A stretch of DNA of 64,000 nt from Burkholderia ubonensis (GTDB lineage: Bacteria > Pseudomonadota > Gammaproteobacteria > Burkholderiales > Burkholderiaceae): assembly GCF_001718695.1 (NCBI RefSeq), contig NZ_CP013420.1:3204348-3268347 (forward strand), written 5' to 3'. The position numbers were made by a program, and so were the translations under genes. A model generated the notes under the pieces. The model was given only the letters and a program-made list of their open reading frames with translations. It was not told the origin of the DNA and made no database searches. This document shows, one piece after another, positions 8,658 to 16,734 of the stretch (its first letter is position 1; each line of letters starts with the position of its first letter).

Positions 8658-8872
8658 TTATAACCCTTCCGCATATCAACAGAATTTTTTAGTCGTTTGA
8701 AATATAAGGGGAGTTTATTACGATTCACCGGAGTTTTTCAAATATGGATATCTGTTTTCGTCATTAGCAATCCACCGGCCCGCGGATGACCGGGCGCGGC
8801 GGCGAAACGGAGATTCGGGCGCGACGTGGCTAGGACGTCGCGCGGTCAACACGAAAACCCTGGGGTCCCCGA
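8658..8872. promoter_or_regulatory. Divergent cysB/cysI promoter region
   Basis: This 215-base gap is clearly AT-richer than its surroundings near cysB (about 8660-8780). It contains ATAACCCTTCCGCATAT and a roughly opposed AATATAAGGGGAG, which could be a CysB-type binding region. Promoter elements are not sharply defined. The last 80 bases before cysI are GC-rich leader, and cysI has only a weak ribosome binding site. Confidence 0.5.
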
Positions 8873-10552
8873 ATGTATCAGTACGACCAGTACGACCAGA
8901 CGATCGTCGACGAGCGTGTCGCGCAGTACCGCGATCAGGTGCGCCGCCGCCTGTCGGGCGAGTTGAGCGAGGACGAGTTCCGTCCGCTGCGCCTGCAGAA
9001 CGGCCTGTACATGCAGCGTCACGCATACATGCACCGCATCGCGATTCCGTACGGCAACCTGCGCAGCGACCAGCTGCGGATGCTGGCCCGCATCGCGCGC
9101 GAGCACGACCGCGGCTACGGCCACTTCTCGACCCGCTCGAACATCCAGTTCAACTGGATCAAGCTCGAGGAGACGCCCGAGATCCTCGCGAAGCTCGCGT
9201 CGGTGCAGATGCACGGCATCCAGACGTCGGGGAACTGCATCCGCAACATCACGGCCGACCAGTTCGCGGGCGTCGCTCAAGACGAGGAGATCGATCCGCG
9301 CCCGTGGTCGGAAATCCTCCGCCAGTGGTCGACGTTCCATCCCGAATTCGCATGGCTGCCGCGCAAGTTCAAGATCGCGGTGTCGGGCTCCAAGGTCGAC
9401 CGCGCGGCCGTGCAGATCCACGACCTCGGCGTGTACCTGAAGAAGAACGCGCAGGGCGAGGTGGTCGCGAGCATCCTCGCGGGCGGCGGCCTCGGGCGCA
9501 CGCCGATCGTCGGCGCGGTGATCAAGGAAGATCTGCCGTGGCAGCACCTGCTGACCTACTGCGAGGCCGTGCTGCGCGTGTACAACCGCTACGGCCGCCG
9601 CGACAACCTGTACAAGGCCCGCATCAAGATCCTCGTGAAGGCGCTGTCGCCGGCGAAGTTCGCGCAGCAGGTCGAGGAAGAGTGGCAGCACCTGAAGGAC
9701 GGCCCGTCGACGCTCACGCAGGCGGAGCTCGACCGCGTGTCGCAGTACTTTCTGCCGCCCGTCTATGAAAAGCTCGCCGACACCGACGCGTCGTTCGAGC
9801 AGCACCTGCTCGAGAACAAGGCGTTCGCGCGCTGGGTCGAGCGCAACGTCGCGCCGCACAAGGTGCCCGGCTATGCGGCCGTCACGCTGTCGCTGAAGAA
9901 TCATCGCATCGCCCCGGGCGACGCGACCGATGCGCAGATGGAGCAGGTCGCCGACTGGGCCGACGCCTACTCGTTCGGCGAGCTGCGCGTGTCGCACGAG
10001 CAGAACCTGATCCTCGCGAACGTGAAGAAGCGCGACCTGTTCGCCGTGTGGGAAAAGGCGAAGGCGGCCGGTTTCGCGACGCCGAACGTCGGCCTGCTGA
10101 CCGACATCATCGCGTGCCCGGGCGGCGACTTCTGCTCGCTCGCGAACGCGAAGTCGATCCCGATCGCGCTCGCGATCCAGCAGCGCTTCGACGATCTCGA
10201 CTACGTGTACGACCTCGGCGACCTGTCGCTGAACATTTCCGGTTGCATGAACTCGTGCGGCCATCACCACGTCGGCAACATCGGCATCCTCGGCGTCGAC
10301 AAGGACGGCGCCGAGTGGTACCAGGTGTCGCTCGGCGGCGAGCAGGGCACGGGCCGCAACGGCGCGCGCCTCGGCCGCGTGATCGGCCCGTCGTTCTCGG
10401 CGGAGGAAGTGCCGGACGTGATCGCGAAGCTGATCGATACGTTCGTCGAGTCGCGCGCCGACGGCGAGCGCTTCATCGACACGTATGATCGCATCGGCAT
10501 CGCGCCGTTCAAGGAGCGCGTCTACGCGGCGCGCCAGGCGGTGAACGCGTAA
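8873..10552 (+). CDS. cysI: Sulfite/nitrite reductase hemoprotein (siroheme, 4Fe-4S)
   Basis: A 559-residue siroheme- and [4Fe-4S]-containing reductase. Two ferredoxin-like half domains (RQWSTFHPEFAWLPRKFKIA and the SFGELRVSHEQNLILANV region) bracket the cofactor ligands C415 and C421 (CPGGDFC) and C458 and C462 (CMNSC). It reduces sulfite to sulfide with six electrons in the cytoplasm. It opens the cys operon under the divergent cysB, and cobA at the end of the same operon supplies the siroheme precursor. No flavoprotein CysJ lies here, so electrons probably come from a ferredoxin or another reductase. Confidence 0.93.
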   Translation: MYQYDQYDQTIVDERVAQYRDQVRRRLSGELSEDEFRPLRLQNGLYMQRHAYMHRIAIPYGNLRSDQLRMLARIAREHDRGYGHFSTRSNIQFNWIKLEETPEILAKLASVQMHGIQTSGNCIRNITADQFAGVAQDEEIDPRPWSEILRQWSTFHPEFAWLPRKFKIAVSGSKVDRAAVQIHDLGVYLKKNAQGEVVASILAGGGLGRTPIVGAVIKEDLPWQHLLTYCEAVLRVYNRYGRRDNLYKARIKILVKALSPAKFAQQVEEEWQHLKDGPSTLTQAELDRVSQYFLPPVYEKLADTDASFEQHLLENKAFARWVERNVAPHKVPGYAAVTLSLKNHRIAPGDATDAQMEQVADWADAYSFGELRVSHEQNLILANVKKRDLFAVWEKAKAAGFATPNVGLLTDIIACPGGDFCSLANAKSIPIALAIQQRFDDLDYVYDLGDLSLNISGCMNSCGHHHVGNIGILGVDKDGAEWYQVSLGGEQGTGRNGARLGRVIGPSFSAEEVPDVIAKLIDTFVESRADGERFIDTYDRIGIAPFKERVYAARQAVNA

Positions 10553-10577
10553 CCAACCGGGTAGAAGGAATTTGCAG

Positions 10578-11150
10578 ATGGCTTCGATTATCAAGAACCG
10601 CGCAGTGATCGACGATGCATGGCAGGTCGTGCGCGCGGCGGAAGACGGCGCGCTGCCCGCGGTCGACGCGTTGCCGGCCGGCAAGGTGCTGGTGCCGCTC
10701 GCGCTGTGGCAGGCCGAGCGCGCGGCGCTCGTCGCCGCGAAGACGAAGGACGAGCTCGGCGTGTGGCTCGCGCCGGACAGCGAGCCGGCCGATCTCGCCG
10801 CCGACTTCGACGCGATCTCGCTGATCGGCGTCGAGTTCCCGCGCTTCGCGGACGGCCGCGGCTACAGCATCGCGCGCCTGCTGCGCGAGCGCCACGGCTG
10901 GACGGGCGAGCTGCGCGCGATCGGCGACGTGCTGCGCGACCAGCTGCTGTACATGTCGCGCTGCGGCTTCGACGCGTTCGCGGTGCGCGCGGACAAGGAC
11001 ATCCACGACGCGCTGAACGCGTTCGGCGAATTCTCGCAGCGCTACCAGGGCGCGTTCGACGAGCCCGCGCCGCTGTTCCGCCGCCGCGCCGCGGCCGCTG
11101 GGGTAGCGACCGCTGGGGTAGCGACGTCCGACGCGAAGGTGAACGCATGA
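10578..11150 (+). CDS. DUF934 protein of the sulfite-reductase operon
   Basis: A 190-residue DUF934 protein. This family is regularly found between cysI and cysH in betaproteobacteria and pseudomonads and is thought to assist sulfite reduction, though its mechanism is not established. The ATG at 10578 has AAGGA 8 bases upstream; a TTG two codons earlier is possible. Conserved-looking motifs include GVEFPRFADGRGYSIARLLR and RDQLLYMSRCGFDAFAV. The C-terminus contains an in-frame 15-base tandem duplication. Its stop overlaps the cysH start (ATGA), which suggests translational coupling. Confidence 0.88.
   Translation: MASIIKNRAVIDDAWQVVRAAEDGALPAVDALPAGKVLVPLALWQAERAALVAAKTKDELGVWLAPDSEPADLAADFDAISLIGVEFPRFADGRGYSIARLLRERHGWTGELRAIGDVLRDQLLYMSRCGFDAFAVRADKDIHDALNAFGEFSQRYQGAFDEPAPLFRRRAAAAGVATAGVATSDAKVNA
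11096..11125 (+). repeat. 15-bp tandem duplication in the DUF934 gene
   Basis: CGCTGGGGTAGCGAC occurs twice in succession (11096-11110 and 11111-11125). It is in frame and adds one GVATA-type pentapeptide near the C-terminus of the DUF934 protein. It looks like a recent slippage event. Confidence 0.9.
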
Positions 11151-11893
11151 GCGGCGCCAACGCCACCGCACTGACCCCGGAACTCGCCGCGAAGGTCGAA
11201 CGGCTCGACGCGCTGCTCGCGCAGATCGCCGCGCGCCATCCGAAGGTGAAGTTCGCGAGCAGCCTTGCGGCGGAAGACATGCTCGTCACGCATGCGATCT
11301 TGTCGAAGGGGCTGTCGATCGGCATCTTCTCGCTGAACACGGGCCGCCTGCACGCGGAGACGCTCGGCATGATCGACCGCGTGCGCGAACGCTACGGCTA
11401 CGAGATCGAGCAGTTCCATCCGCAGCAGGACGCGATCGACCGGTACGTCGCCGACCACGGCCTGAACGCGTTCTACGAGAGCGTCGAGCTGCGCAAGTCG
11501 TGCTGCCACATCCGCAAGGTCGAGCCGCTGAACCGCGCGCTCTCCGACGTCGATGCGTGGGTCACCGGCCAGCGCCGCGAGCAGTCGGTCACGCGCGCGG
11601 AGCTGCACGAGGAAGAGCAGGACGAAGCACGCGGGATCGCGAAGTACAACCCGCTCGCCGACTGGACGGAGAGCGAGGTGTGGGTGTACCTGAAGGCGTT
11701 CGACGTGCCGGTCAATCCGCTGCATGCGCGCGGCTACCCGAGCATCGGCTGCGAGCCCTGCACGCGGGCGATCCGCCCCGGCGAGGACAGCCGGGCCGGC
11801 CGCTGGTGGTGGGAGTCGCGCGACACGAAGGAATGCGGGCTGCACATCATCACGCCGATTCCCGCGGCGTCCGATGCAAGCGCCGCGCACTGA
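11147..11893 (+). CDS. cysH: Phosphoadenylyl/adenylyl-sulfate reductase
   Basis: A 248-residue PP-loop-type reductase that converts adenylyl sulfate (APS) or PAPS to sulfite. C119-C120 and C202/C205 (GCEPC) are the [4Fe-4S] ligands typical of the APS-using class, and C230 in the ECGLH motif is the catalytic Cys. The N-terminal FASSLAAEDMLVTHAI region forms the nucleotide site. The cluster cysteines and the lack of a cysC kinase domain in the operon favour APS as substrate. The start overlaps the DUF934 stop. Confidence 0.92.
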   Translation: MSGANATALTPELAAKVERLDALLAQIAARHPKVKFASSLAAEDMLVTHAILSKGLSIGIFSLNTGRLHAETLGMIDRVRERYGYEIEQFHPQQDAIDRYVADHGLNAFYESVELRKSCCHIRKVEPLNRALSDVDAWVTGQRREQSVTRAELHEEEQDEARGIAKYNPLADWTESEVWVYLKAFDVPVNPLHARGYPSIGCEPCTRAIRPGEDSRAGRWWWESRDTKECGLHIITPIPAASDASAAH

Positions 11894-11915
11894 ACGATAC
11901 AAGACCCAATATTGC

Positions 11916-11937
11916 GCCGCCCGCGAAAGCGGGCGGC
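11916..11937 (+). other. Intercistronic hairpin between cysH and cysD
   Basis: GCCGCCCGC-GAAA-GCGGGCGGC forms a perfect 9-bp stem with a GAAA tetraloop and no T-run. It is therefore more likely an mRNA stability or processing element than a terminator. Confidence 0.65.
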
Positions 11938-11965
11938 ACGAACCCGGAAGAGAAGGACTGAAACC

Positions 11966-12928
11966 ATGAGCACGACGCTCGAGCAATCCGCCTTTGCCCC
12001 GCCCACCGGCGACAGCAGCCGCATGGGCCACCTCGACTGGCTCGAGGCCGAGTCGATCTACATCCTGCGCGAGCTGGTCGCCGAGTGCAGCAAGCCGGCG
12101 CTGCTGTTCTCGGGCGGCAAGGATTCGGTCGTCGTGCTGCATCTCGCGCTGAAGGCGTTCGGCCTCGGCGCGAATCGCAGGACGTCGCTGCCGTTTCCGC
12201 TCGTGCACATCGACACGGGCCACAACTACGACGAAGTGATCGACTTCCGCGACCGCCGCGCGCAAGAGATCGGCGCGGAGCTGATCGTCGGCCACGTCGA
12301 GGACTCGATCAAGCGCGGCACCGTCGTGCTGCGCCGCGAGACCGATTCGCGCAATGCCGCGCAGGCCGTCACGCTGCTCGAGACGATCGAGCAGCACGGC
12401 TTCACCGCGATGATCGGCGGCGCGCGCCGCGACGAGGAGAAGGCGCGCGCGAAGGAGCGCATCTTCTCGTTCCGCGACGAATTCGGCCAGTGGGACCCGA
12501 AGGCGCAGCGCCCGGAGCTGTGGAGCCTGTACAACGCGCGCCTGCACAACGGCGAGCACCTGCGCGTGTTCCCGATCTCGAACTGGACCGAGCTCGACGT
12601 GTGGCAGTACATCGCCCGCGAAAACCTCGAGCTGCCGTCGATCTACTACGCGCACCAGCGCGAGATCGTGCGCCGCAACGGGCTGCTCGTGCCGGTCACG
12701 CCGCTCACGCCGATGCGCGAAGGCGAGACGAGCGAGCTCGCGCAGGTGCGCTTCCGCACGGTCGGCGACATCAGCTGCACGTGCCCGGTCGAGAGCGACG
12801 CGGACGACGTCGAGAAGATCATCGCCGAGACGGCGGTGACCGAGATCACCGAGCGCGGCGCGACCCGGATGGACGACCAGACCTCCGAAGCCGCGATGGA
12901 ACAGCGCAAGAAGCAAGGTTATTTCTGA
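11966..12928 (+). CDS. cysD: Sulfate adenylyltransferase subunit 2
   Basis: A 320-residue ATP-sulfurylase small subunit of the PP-loop superfamily, with SGGKDSVV near residue 49 as the pyrophosphate-binding loop. It makes adenylyl sulfate from sulfate and ATP in complex with the CysN GTPase. The start at 11966 gives the family N-terminus, with LDWLEAESIYILREL aligning to CysD; an upstream in-frame start would read through intergenic hairpin sequence. It is followed by cysN after 22 bases. Confidence 0.95.
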   Translation: MSTTLEQSAFAPPTGDSSRMGHLDWLEAESIYILRELVAECSKPALLFSGGKDSVVVLHLALKAFGLGANRRTSLPFPLVHIDTGHNYDEVIDFRDRRAQEIGAELIVGHVEDSIKRGTVVLRRETDSRNAAQAVTLLETIEQHGFTAMIGGARRDEEKARAKERIFSFRDEFGQWDPKAQRPELWSLYNARLHNGEHLRVFPISNWTELDVWQYIARENLELPSIYYAHQREIVRRNGLLVPVTPLTPMREGETSELAQVRFRTVGDISCTCPVESDADDVEKIIAETAVTEITERGATRMDDQTSEAAMEQRKKQGYF

Positions 12929-12950
12929 AGCACGCGAGGACATTCACATC

Positions 12951-14267
12951 ATGAGCATCATCGAGAACAACGAAGACCTCGGCGTGCTGCGCTTCATCAC
13001 CGCGGGCAGCGTCGACGACGGCAAGAGCACGCTGATCGGCCGCCTGCTGTACGACAGCAAGGCCGTGCTGTCCGACCAGCTGTCCGCGCTGTCGCGCGCG
13101 AAGAACAAGCGCACGGTCGGCGACGAGCTCGACCTCGCGCTCCTGACCGACGGTCTCGAAGCCGAGCGCGAGCAGGGCATCACGATCGACGTCGCGTACC
13201 GCTACTTCGCGACCGCGAAGCGCAAGTTCATCATCGCCGACACGCCGGGCCACGAGCAGTACACGCGCAACATGGTGACGGGCGCGTCGACCGCGCACGC
13301 GGCGATCATCCTGATCGACGCGACGCGCGTGACGGTCGAGAACGGCGTCGCCGAGCTGCTGCCGCAGACCAAGCGCCACAGTGCGATCGTCAAGCTGCTC
13401 GCGCTGCAGCACGTGATCGTCGCGATCAACAAGATGGACCTCGTCGACTACAGCGAAGCGCGCTTCAACGAGATCCGCGACGCGTACGTCGCGCTCGCGC
13501 AGCAGCTCGGCCTCGCCGACGTGCGCTTCGTGCCGGTGTCGGCGCTCAAGGGCGACAACATCGTCGGCGCGAGCGAGCGCATGCCGTGGTATGCGGGCGA
13601 GCCGCTGCTCGACGTGCTCGAGTCGCTGCCCGTCGAGACGCAGGCGCATGACGCGCTGCGCTTCCCGGTGCAGTGGGTCGCGCGCCAGGACGGCAGCTCG
13701 GCCGACGATTTCCGCGGCTACATGGGCCGCATCGAGTCGGGCGAGGTGAAGGTCGGCGACGAGATCGTCGTGCTGCCGTCGAACCGCACCGCGACGGTCG
13801 CCGAGATCATCGCGCCGGTGCCGGGCGGCACCGCGGCCGTCGAACAGGCGTTCGCGGGCCAGACGGTGACGATCCGCCTCGCGCAGGACGTCGACGTGTC
13901 GCGCGGCGACATGTTCGTCGCGGTCGCGCAGACGGTCGCGCCGGCGAAGAAGCTCGAGGCGGACCTGTGCTGGTTCGACGAAGCGCCGCTGTCGCCGCAG
14001 CGCAAGTACCTGCTGAAGCAGACCACGAGCACGGTGTTCGCGAAGATCGGCGCGGTGAAGCAGGTGCTCGACGTGCACACGCTGTCGCACGCGACCGATC
14101 GTCACGAGCTGAAGATGAACGACATCGGCCGCGTCGCGCTGACGCTGCAGAAGCCGATCGTGTGCGACACGTACGACGCGCATCCGGGCACGGGCGCGTT
14201 CGTGCTGATCGACGAGGCGACGCATCACACGGTCGCCGCGGGCATGATCCGGGCGTTCTCGGCATAA
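12951..14267 (+). CDS. cysN: Sulfate adenylyltransferase subunit 1 (GTPase)
   Basis: A 438-residue translation-factor-like GTPase. G1 is GSVDDGKST (residues 17-25), G3 is DTPGHEQYTRNM and G4 is NKMD, followed by two EF-Tu-like beta-barrel domains. GTP hydrolysis drives sulfate activation by CysD. The protein ends after the GTPase/barrel part, so there is no fused CysC APS kinase. That agrees with an APS-reducing CysH. Confidence 0.95.
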   Translation: MSIIENNEDLGVLRFITAGSVDDGKSTLIGRLLYDSKAVLSDQLSALSRAKNKRTVGDELDLALLTDGLEAEREQGITIDVAYRYFATAKRKFIIADTPGHEQYTRNMVTGASTAHAAIILIDATRVTVENGVAELLPQTKRHSAIVKLLALQHVIVAINKMDLVDYSEARFNEIRDAYVALAQQLGLADVRFVPVSALKGDNIVGASERMPWYAGEPLLDVLESLPVETQAHDALRFPVQWVARQDGSSADDFRGYMGRIESGEVKVGDEIVVLPSNRTATVAEIIAPVPGGTAAVEQAFAGQTVTIRLAQDVDVSRGDMFVAVAQTVAPAKKLEADLCWFDEAPLSPQRKYLLKQTTSTVFAKIGAVKQVLDVHTLSHATDRHELKMNDIGRVALTLQKPIVCDTYDAHPGTGAFVLIDEATHHTVAAGMIRAFSA

Positions 14268-14276
14268 GCGGCGAAC

Positions 14277-14299
14277 CGCGCCGCCTTTCGGGCGGCGCG
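14277..14299 (+). other. Intercistronic hairpin between cysN and cobA
   Basis: CGCGCCGCC-TTTCG-GGCGGCGCG forms a 9-bp stem 10 bases after the cysN stop, with no T-run. A similar element lies between cysH and cysD. Confidence 0.6.
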
Positions 14300-14335
14300 A
14301 GCCGATGCCGGCGCCCGCGGCGGACAAGCGAAGCG

Positions 14336-15091
14336 ATGAATATGGGCAAGGTATATCTGATCGGAGCCGGGCCGGGCGCGGCGGACCTCATCACGGTGCG
14401 CGGCGCGCGGCTGCTCGCGCAGGCCGACGTCGTGCTGCACGACGCGCTCGTCGAGCCCGCGATGCTCGACTATGCGCCGAACGCGCGCAGGATCGCGGTC
14501 GGCAAGCGCTGCGGGCAGCGCTCGACCGCGCAGCAGTTCATCAACAAGCAGATCGTCGATGCGGCGCGCGAGCATGCGTGCGTCGTGCGGCTGAAGGGCG
14601 GCGACCCGATGCTGTTCGGCCGCGCGGACGAAGAGATGCGTGCGCTCGAAGCGGCGGGCATCGACTACGAGATCGTGCCGGGCATCACCGCGGCGCTGGC
14701 CGGCGCGGCGACGCTGAAGCGCTCGCTGACGCTGCGCGGCGTCGCGCGCAGCGTCGCGTTCGCGACGCACAGCCGCGCGCCCGGCAGCGACGAGATCCGC
14801 GAAGCGGCGCGCGCCGATTCGATCGTCTACTACATGGGCCGCGACAGCGCGCCGGGCATCGCGCAGGAACTGATCGACGCGGGCCGCGCAAGCGCGACGC
14901 CGGTCGCGATCGTCGAGGCATGCAGCACCGCGCGCGAGCGCACGCTGACGCTGACGCTCGGCGAGATGGCGGCGGGCGCGGCGCAGGCGTGGCTCGATCC
15001 GGCGCAGCCGAGCCTGCTGATGATCGGCGATGCGTTTGCCGAACGCGGGGCGCACGCGAAACGGGCCGGCGGGATGCGCGACGCGGCCTGA
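14336..15091 (+). CDS. cobA: Uroporphyrinogen-III C-methyltransferase
   Basis: A 251-residue SUMT. It has VYLIGAGPGAADLITVRGAR at the N-terminus, the VRLKGGDPMLFGR signature and the SAM-binding VPGITAAL. It methylates uroporphyrinogen III at C2 and C7 to precorrin-2, the branch point to siroheme and cobalamin. It is the last gene of the cys operon and so feeds the siroheme of CysI. It lacks the N-terminal dehydrogenase/chelatase half of CysG; chelation can be done by the sirB product encoded just beyond on the other strand. A second ATG two codons downstream is also possible. Confidence 0.92.
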   Translation: MNMGKVYLIGAGPGAADLITVRGARLLAQADVVLHDALVEPAMLDYAPNARRIAVGKRCGQRSTAQQFINKQIVDAAREHACVVRLKGGDPMLFGRADEEMRALEAAGIDYEIVPGITAALAGAATLKRSLTLRGVARSVAFATHSRAPGSDEIREAARADSIVYYMGRDSAPGIAQELIDAGRASATPVAIVEACSTARERTLTLTLGEMAAGAAQAWLDPAQPSLLMIGDAFAERGAHAKRAGGMRDAA

Positions 15092-15115
15092 GCGGAGCAG
15101 GGCGTCCGAAATAAG

Positions 15116-15146
15116 AAAGCGCCGGCTTGTGAAGGCCGGCGCTTTT
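15116..15146. terminator. Bidirectional terminator between cobA and sirB
   Basis: AAAGCGCCGGC and GCCGGCGCTTTT form a roughly 10-bp GC stem with an 8-base loop, flanked by A and T runs. It serves the convergent cys operon and the lptFG-sirB unit. Confidence 0.85.
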
Positions 15147-15169
15147 GTCTTGTGCGGTCCGCGCAGCGC

Positions 15170-15556
15170 TTACGCGCCGTCGTCCAGCTGATCGAGGCAA
15201 TAGCGCGCGATCGCATCGAGCACGCCGTCGTCCTCGCCGACCGCGGTCGCGCAGCGGATCTCGACGCCCGGATGCGCGGCGCGGCACGCATCGACGAGCT
15301 GCGGCAGGTCGCGCCGGATGTGGCCGCCCTGGCCGAAGAACACCGGCACCACGGTGATGCGCGTGCAGCCGGCCGCCGCTTGCGCGGCGACCGCGGTGTC
15401 GAGCGACGGCGTCATCAGCTCGAGGAACGCGAGCGACACGGAAGAAGCGGGTTCGCCGCGCGCGGCGCGCAGCCGCGCGGCGAGCCGCTCGAACGGCTCC
15501 GCCCAGCGCGGATCGCGGGCGCCGTGAGCGAACAGGACGATGCCGTGCGAACCCAT
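15170..15556 (-). CDS. sirB: Sirohydrochlorin chelatase, CbiX/SirB small type
   Basis: A 128-residue single-domain CbiX/SirB-type chelatase. The N-terminal GIVLFAHGARDPRW contains the metal-binding His, and VVPVFFGQGGHIRRDLP carries the second His region. It inserts iron (or cobalt) into sirohydrochlorin, finishing siroheme. The ATG at 15556 begins right at the family N-terminus. It lies 26 bases after lptG on the same strand and is convergent with the cys operon that encodes the SUMT. Confidence 0.88.
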   Translation of the reverse strand: MGSHGIVLFAHGARDPRWAEPFERLAARLRAARGEPASSVSLAFLELMTPSLDTAVAAQAAAGCTRITVVPVFFGQGGHIRRDLPQLVDACRAAHPGVEIRCATAVGEDDGVLDAIARYCLDQLDDGA

Positions 15557-15582
15557 GTCGAACTCCGTCGCGAGACCGGCGC

Positions 15583-16731
15583 TCAGTGCCGGTCGACCCA
15601 TTTGAGCGCGAACAGGCCGAGCCCCAGGTAGAGCAGGCCGGGGAGCGCCGCCGTCAGCGGCGCGGGCCATGTGTTCAGCGTGCCTATGTGCGAGAACAGC
15701 GTGTTGAGCAGCTGGAAGCTCATGCCGAGCATGATGCCGCCGAACACCTTCACGCCGACCACGCCCGCGCGCGTATGCAGGTACGCGAACGGCAGCGACA
15801 GCACCAGCATCACGAACACCGCGAACGGATACAGCAGCTTGCGCCACAGCGCGATGTCGTAGCGCTGCGTGTCCTGCTGGTTCTCCTTCAGGTGCTGGAT
15901 GTAGCGGAACAGGTTGATCAGCGACATCCGTTCCGGCGATACGAGCAGCACCGACAGGATCTGCGGCGTCAGGTCCGAGCGCAGCCGGAACTCGGGCAGC
16001 GTGACCTGCTGCGACCGGTACACGGGGTTCAGCGCGTCGGCGGGCTGGCCGCCGATCGGCTTGATCGGCGTGAGCTCGGTCTCGGTGACGCCCGTCAGCA
16101 GCCAGTGGCCGGGCGCCTCGTAGCGGCCGGTCTGCGCGATGCGCACGTTCTGCAGCTGGAACTTCGAATCGAATTCGTAGATCCGCACGTTGCTGATCGT
16201 CGAATCCGGCGACAGGCTGCCGACGTTCACGAAGCGCGTGACCTGCTCGCCATTGTCGCGCGCGGCGAGCGTGTCCTTCACCCACACGCCGGACTGGAAG
16301 TTCGACGACACCGACGCGCCGAGCGCCTGCAGCCGCACGCGCTCGGACAACTGGTCGGCGTAGGGGCCGACGAATTCGCCGATCAGGTAGGTGACGATCA
16401 CGAGCGGCACGCCGATCTTCAGCAGCGAGCGCAGCGCCTGGTTGGTCGCGAGGCCCGACACGCGGAAGATCGTGAATTCCGAGTTCGCGGCCATCTGCGC
16501 GAACACGTAGATCGCGCTGATCAGCGCGGCGACCGGGATGATCTCGTAGAAGCGCGACGGCGTCTGCAGCGCGACGCGCAGCACCGCGTAGCCGAACTTG
16601 TAGTTGCCGTGCCCGACCGAGTTCAGCTCGCTGATCAGGTCGAAGAAGAAGAACAGGCCCGAGAACGCGAACAGGATGAAGACGAACGTGACGTAGATCT
16701 GCCGCGCGAAGTACTTTTCAAAGAGCCGCAT
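15583..16731 (-). CDS. lptG: LPS export ABC transporter permease LptG
   Basis: A 382-residue YjgP/YjgQ-family permease. It has an N-terminal membrane helix pair (IYVTFVFILFAFSGLFFFFD), a large periplasmic beta-jellyroll middle part, and three or more C-terminal helices ending at LLYLGLGLFALKWVDRH. With LptF and LptB it extracts LPS from the inner membrane and passes it to LptC. It starts 3 bases after the lptF stop. Confidence 0.93.
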   Translation of the reverse strand: MRLFEKYFARQIYVTFVFILFAFSGLFFFFDLISELNSVGHGNYKFGYAVLRVALQTPSRFYEIIPVAALISAIYVFAQMAANSEFTIFRVSGLATNQALRSLLKIGVPLVIVTYLIGEFVGPYADQLSERVRLQALGASVSSNFQSGVWVKDTLAARDNGEQVTRFVNVGSLSPDSTISNVRIYEFDSKFQLQNVRIAQTGRYEAPGHWLLTGVTETELTPIKPIGGQPADALNPVYRSQQVTLPEFRLRSDLTPQILSVLLVSPERMSLINLFRYIQHLKENQQDTQRYDIALWRKLLYPFAVFVMLVLSLPFAYLHTRAGVVGVKVFGGIMLGMSFQLLNTLFSHIGTLNTWPAPLTAALPGLLYLGLGLFALKWVDRH

Positions 16732-16734
16732 CGA

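Noticed and set aside
13673..14335. In-frame upstream extension of cobA into cysN
   Set aside because: The frame overlaps the CysN C-terminus and reads Arg-rich sequence; the SUMT family starts at about 14336.
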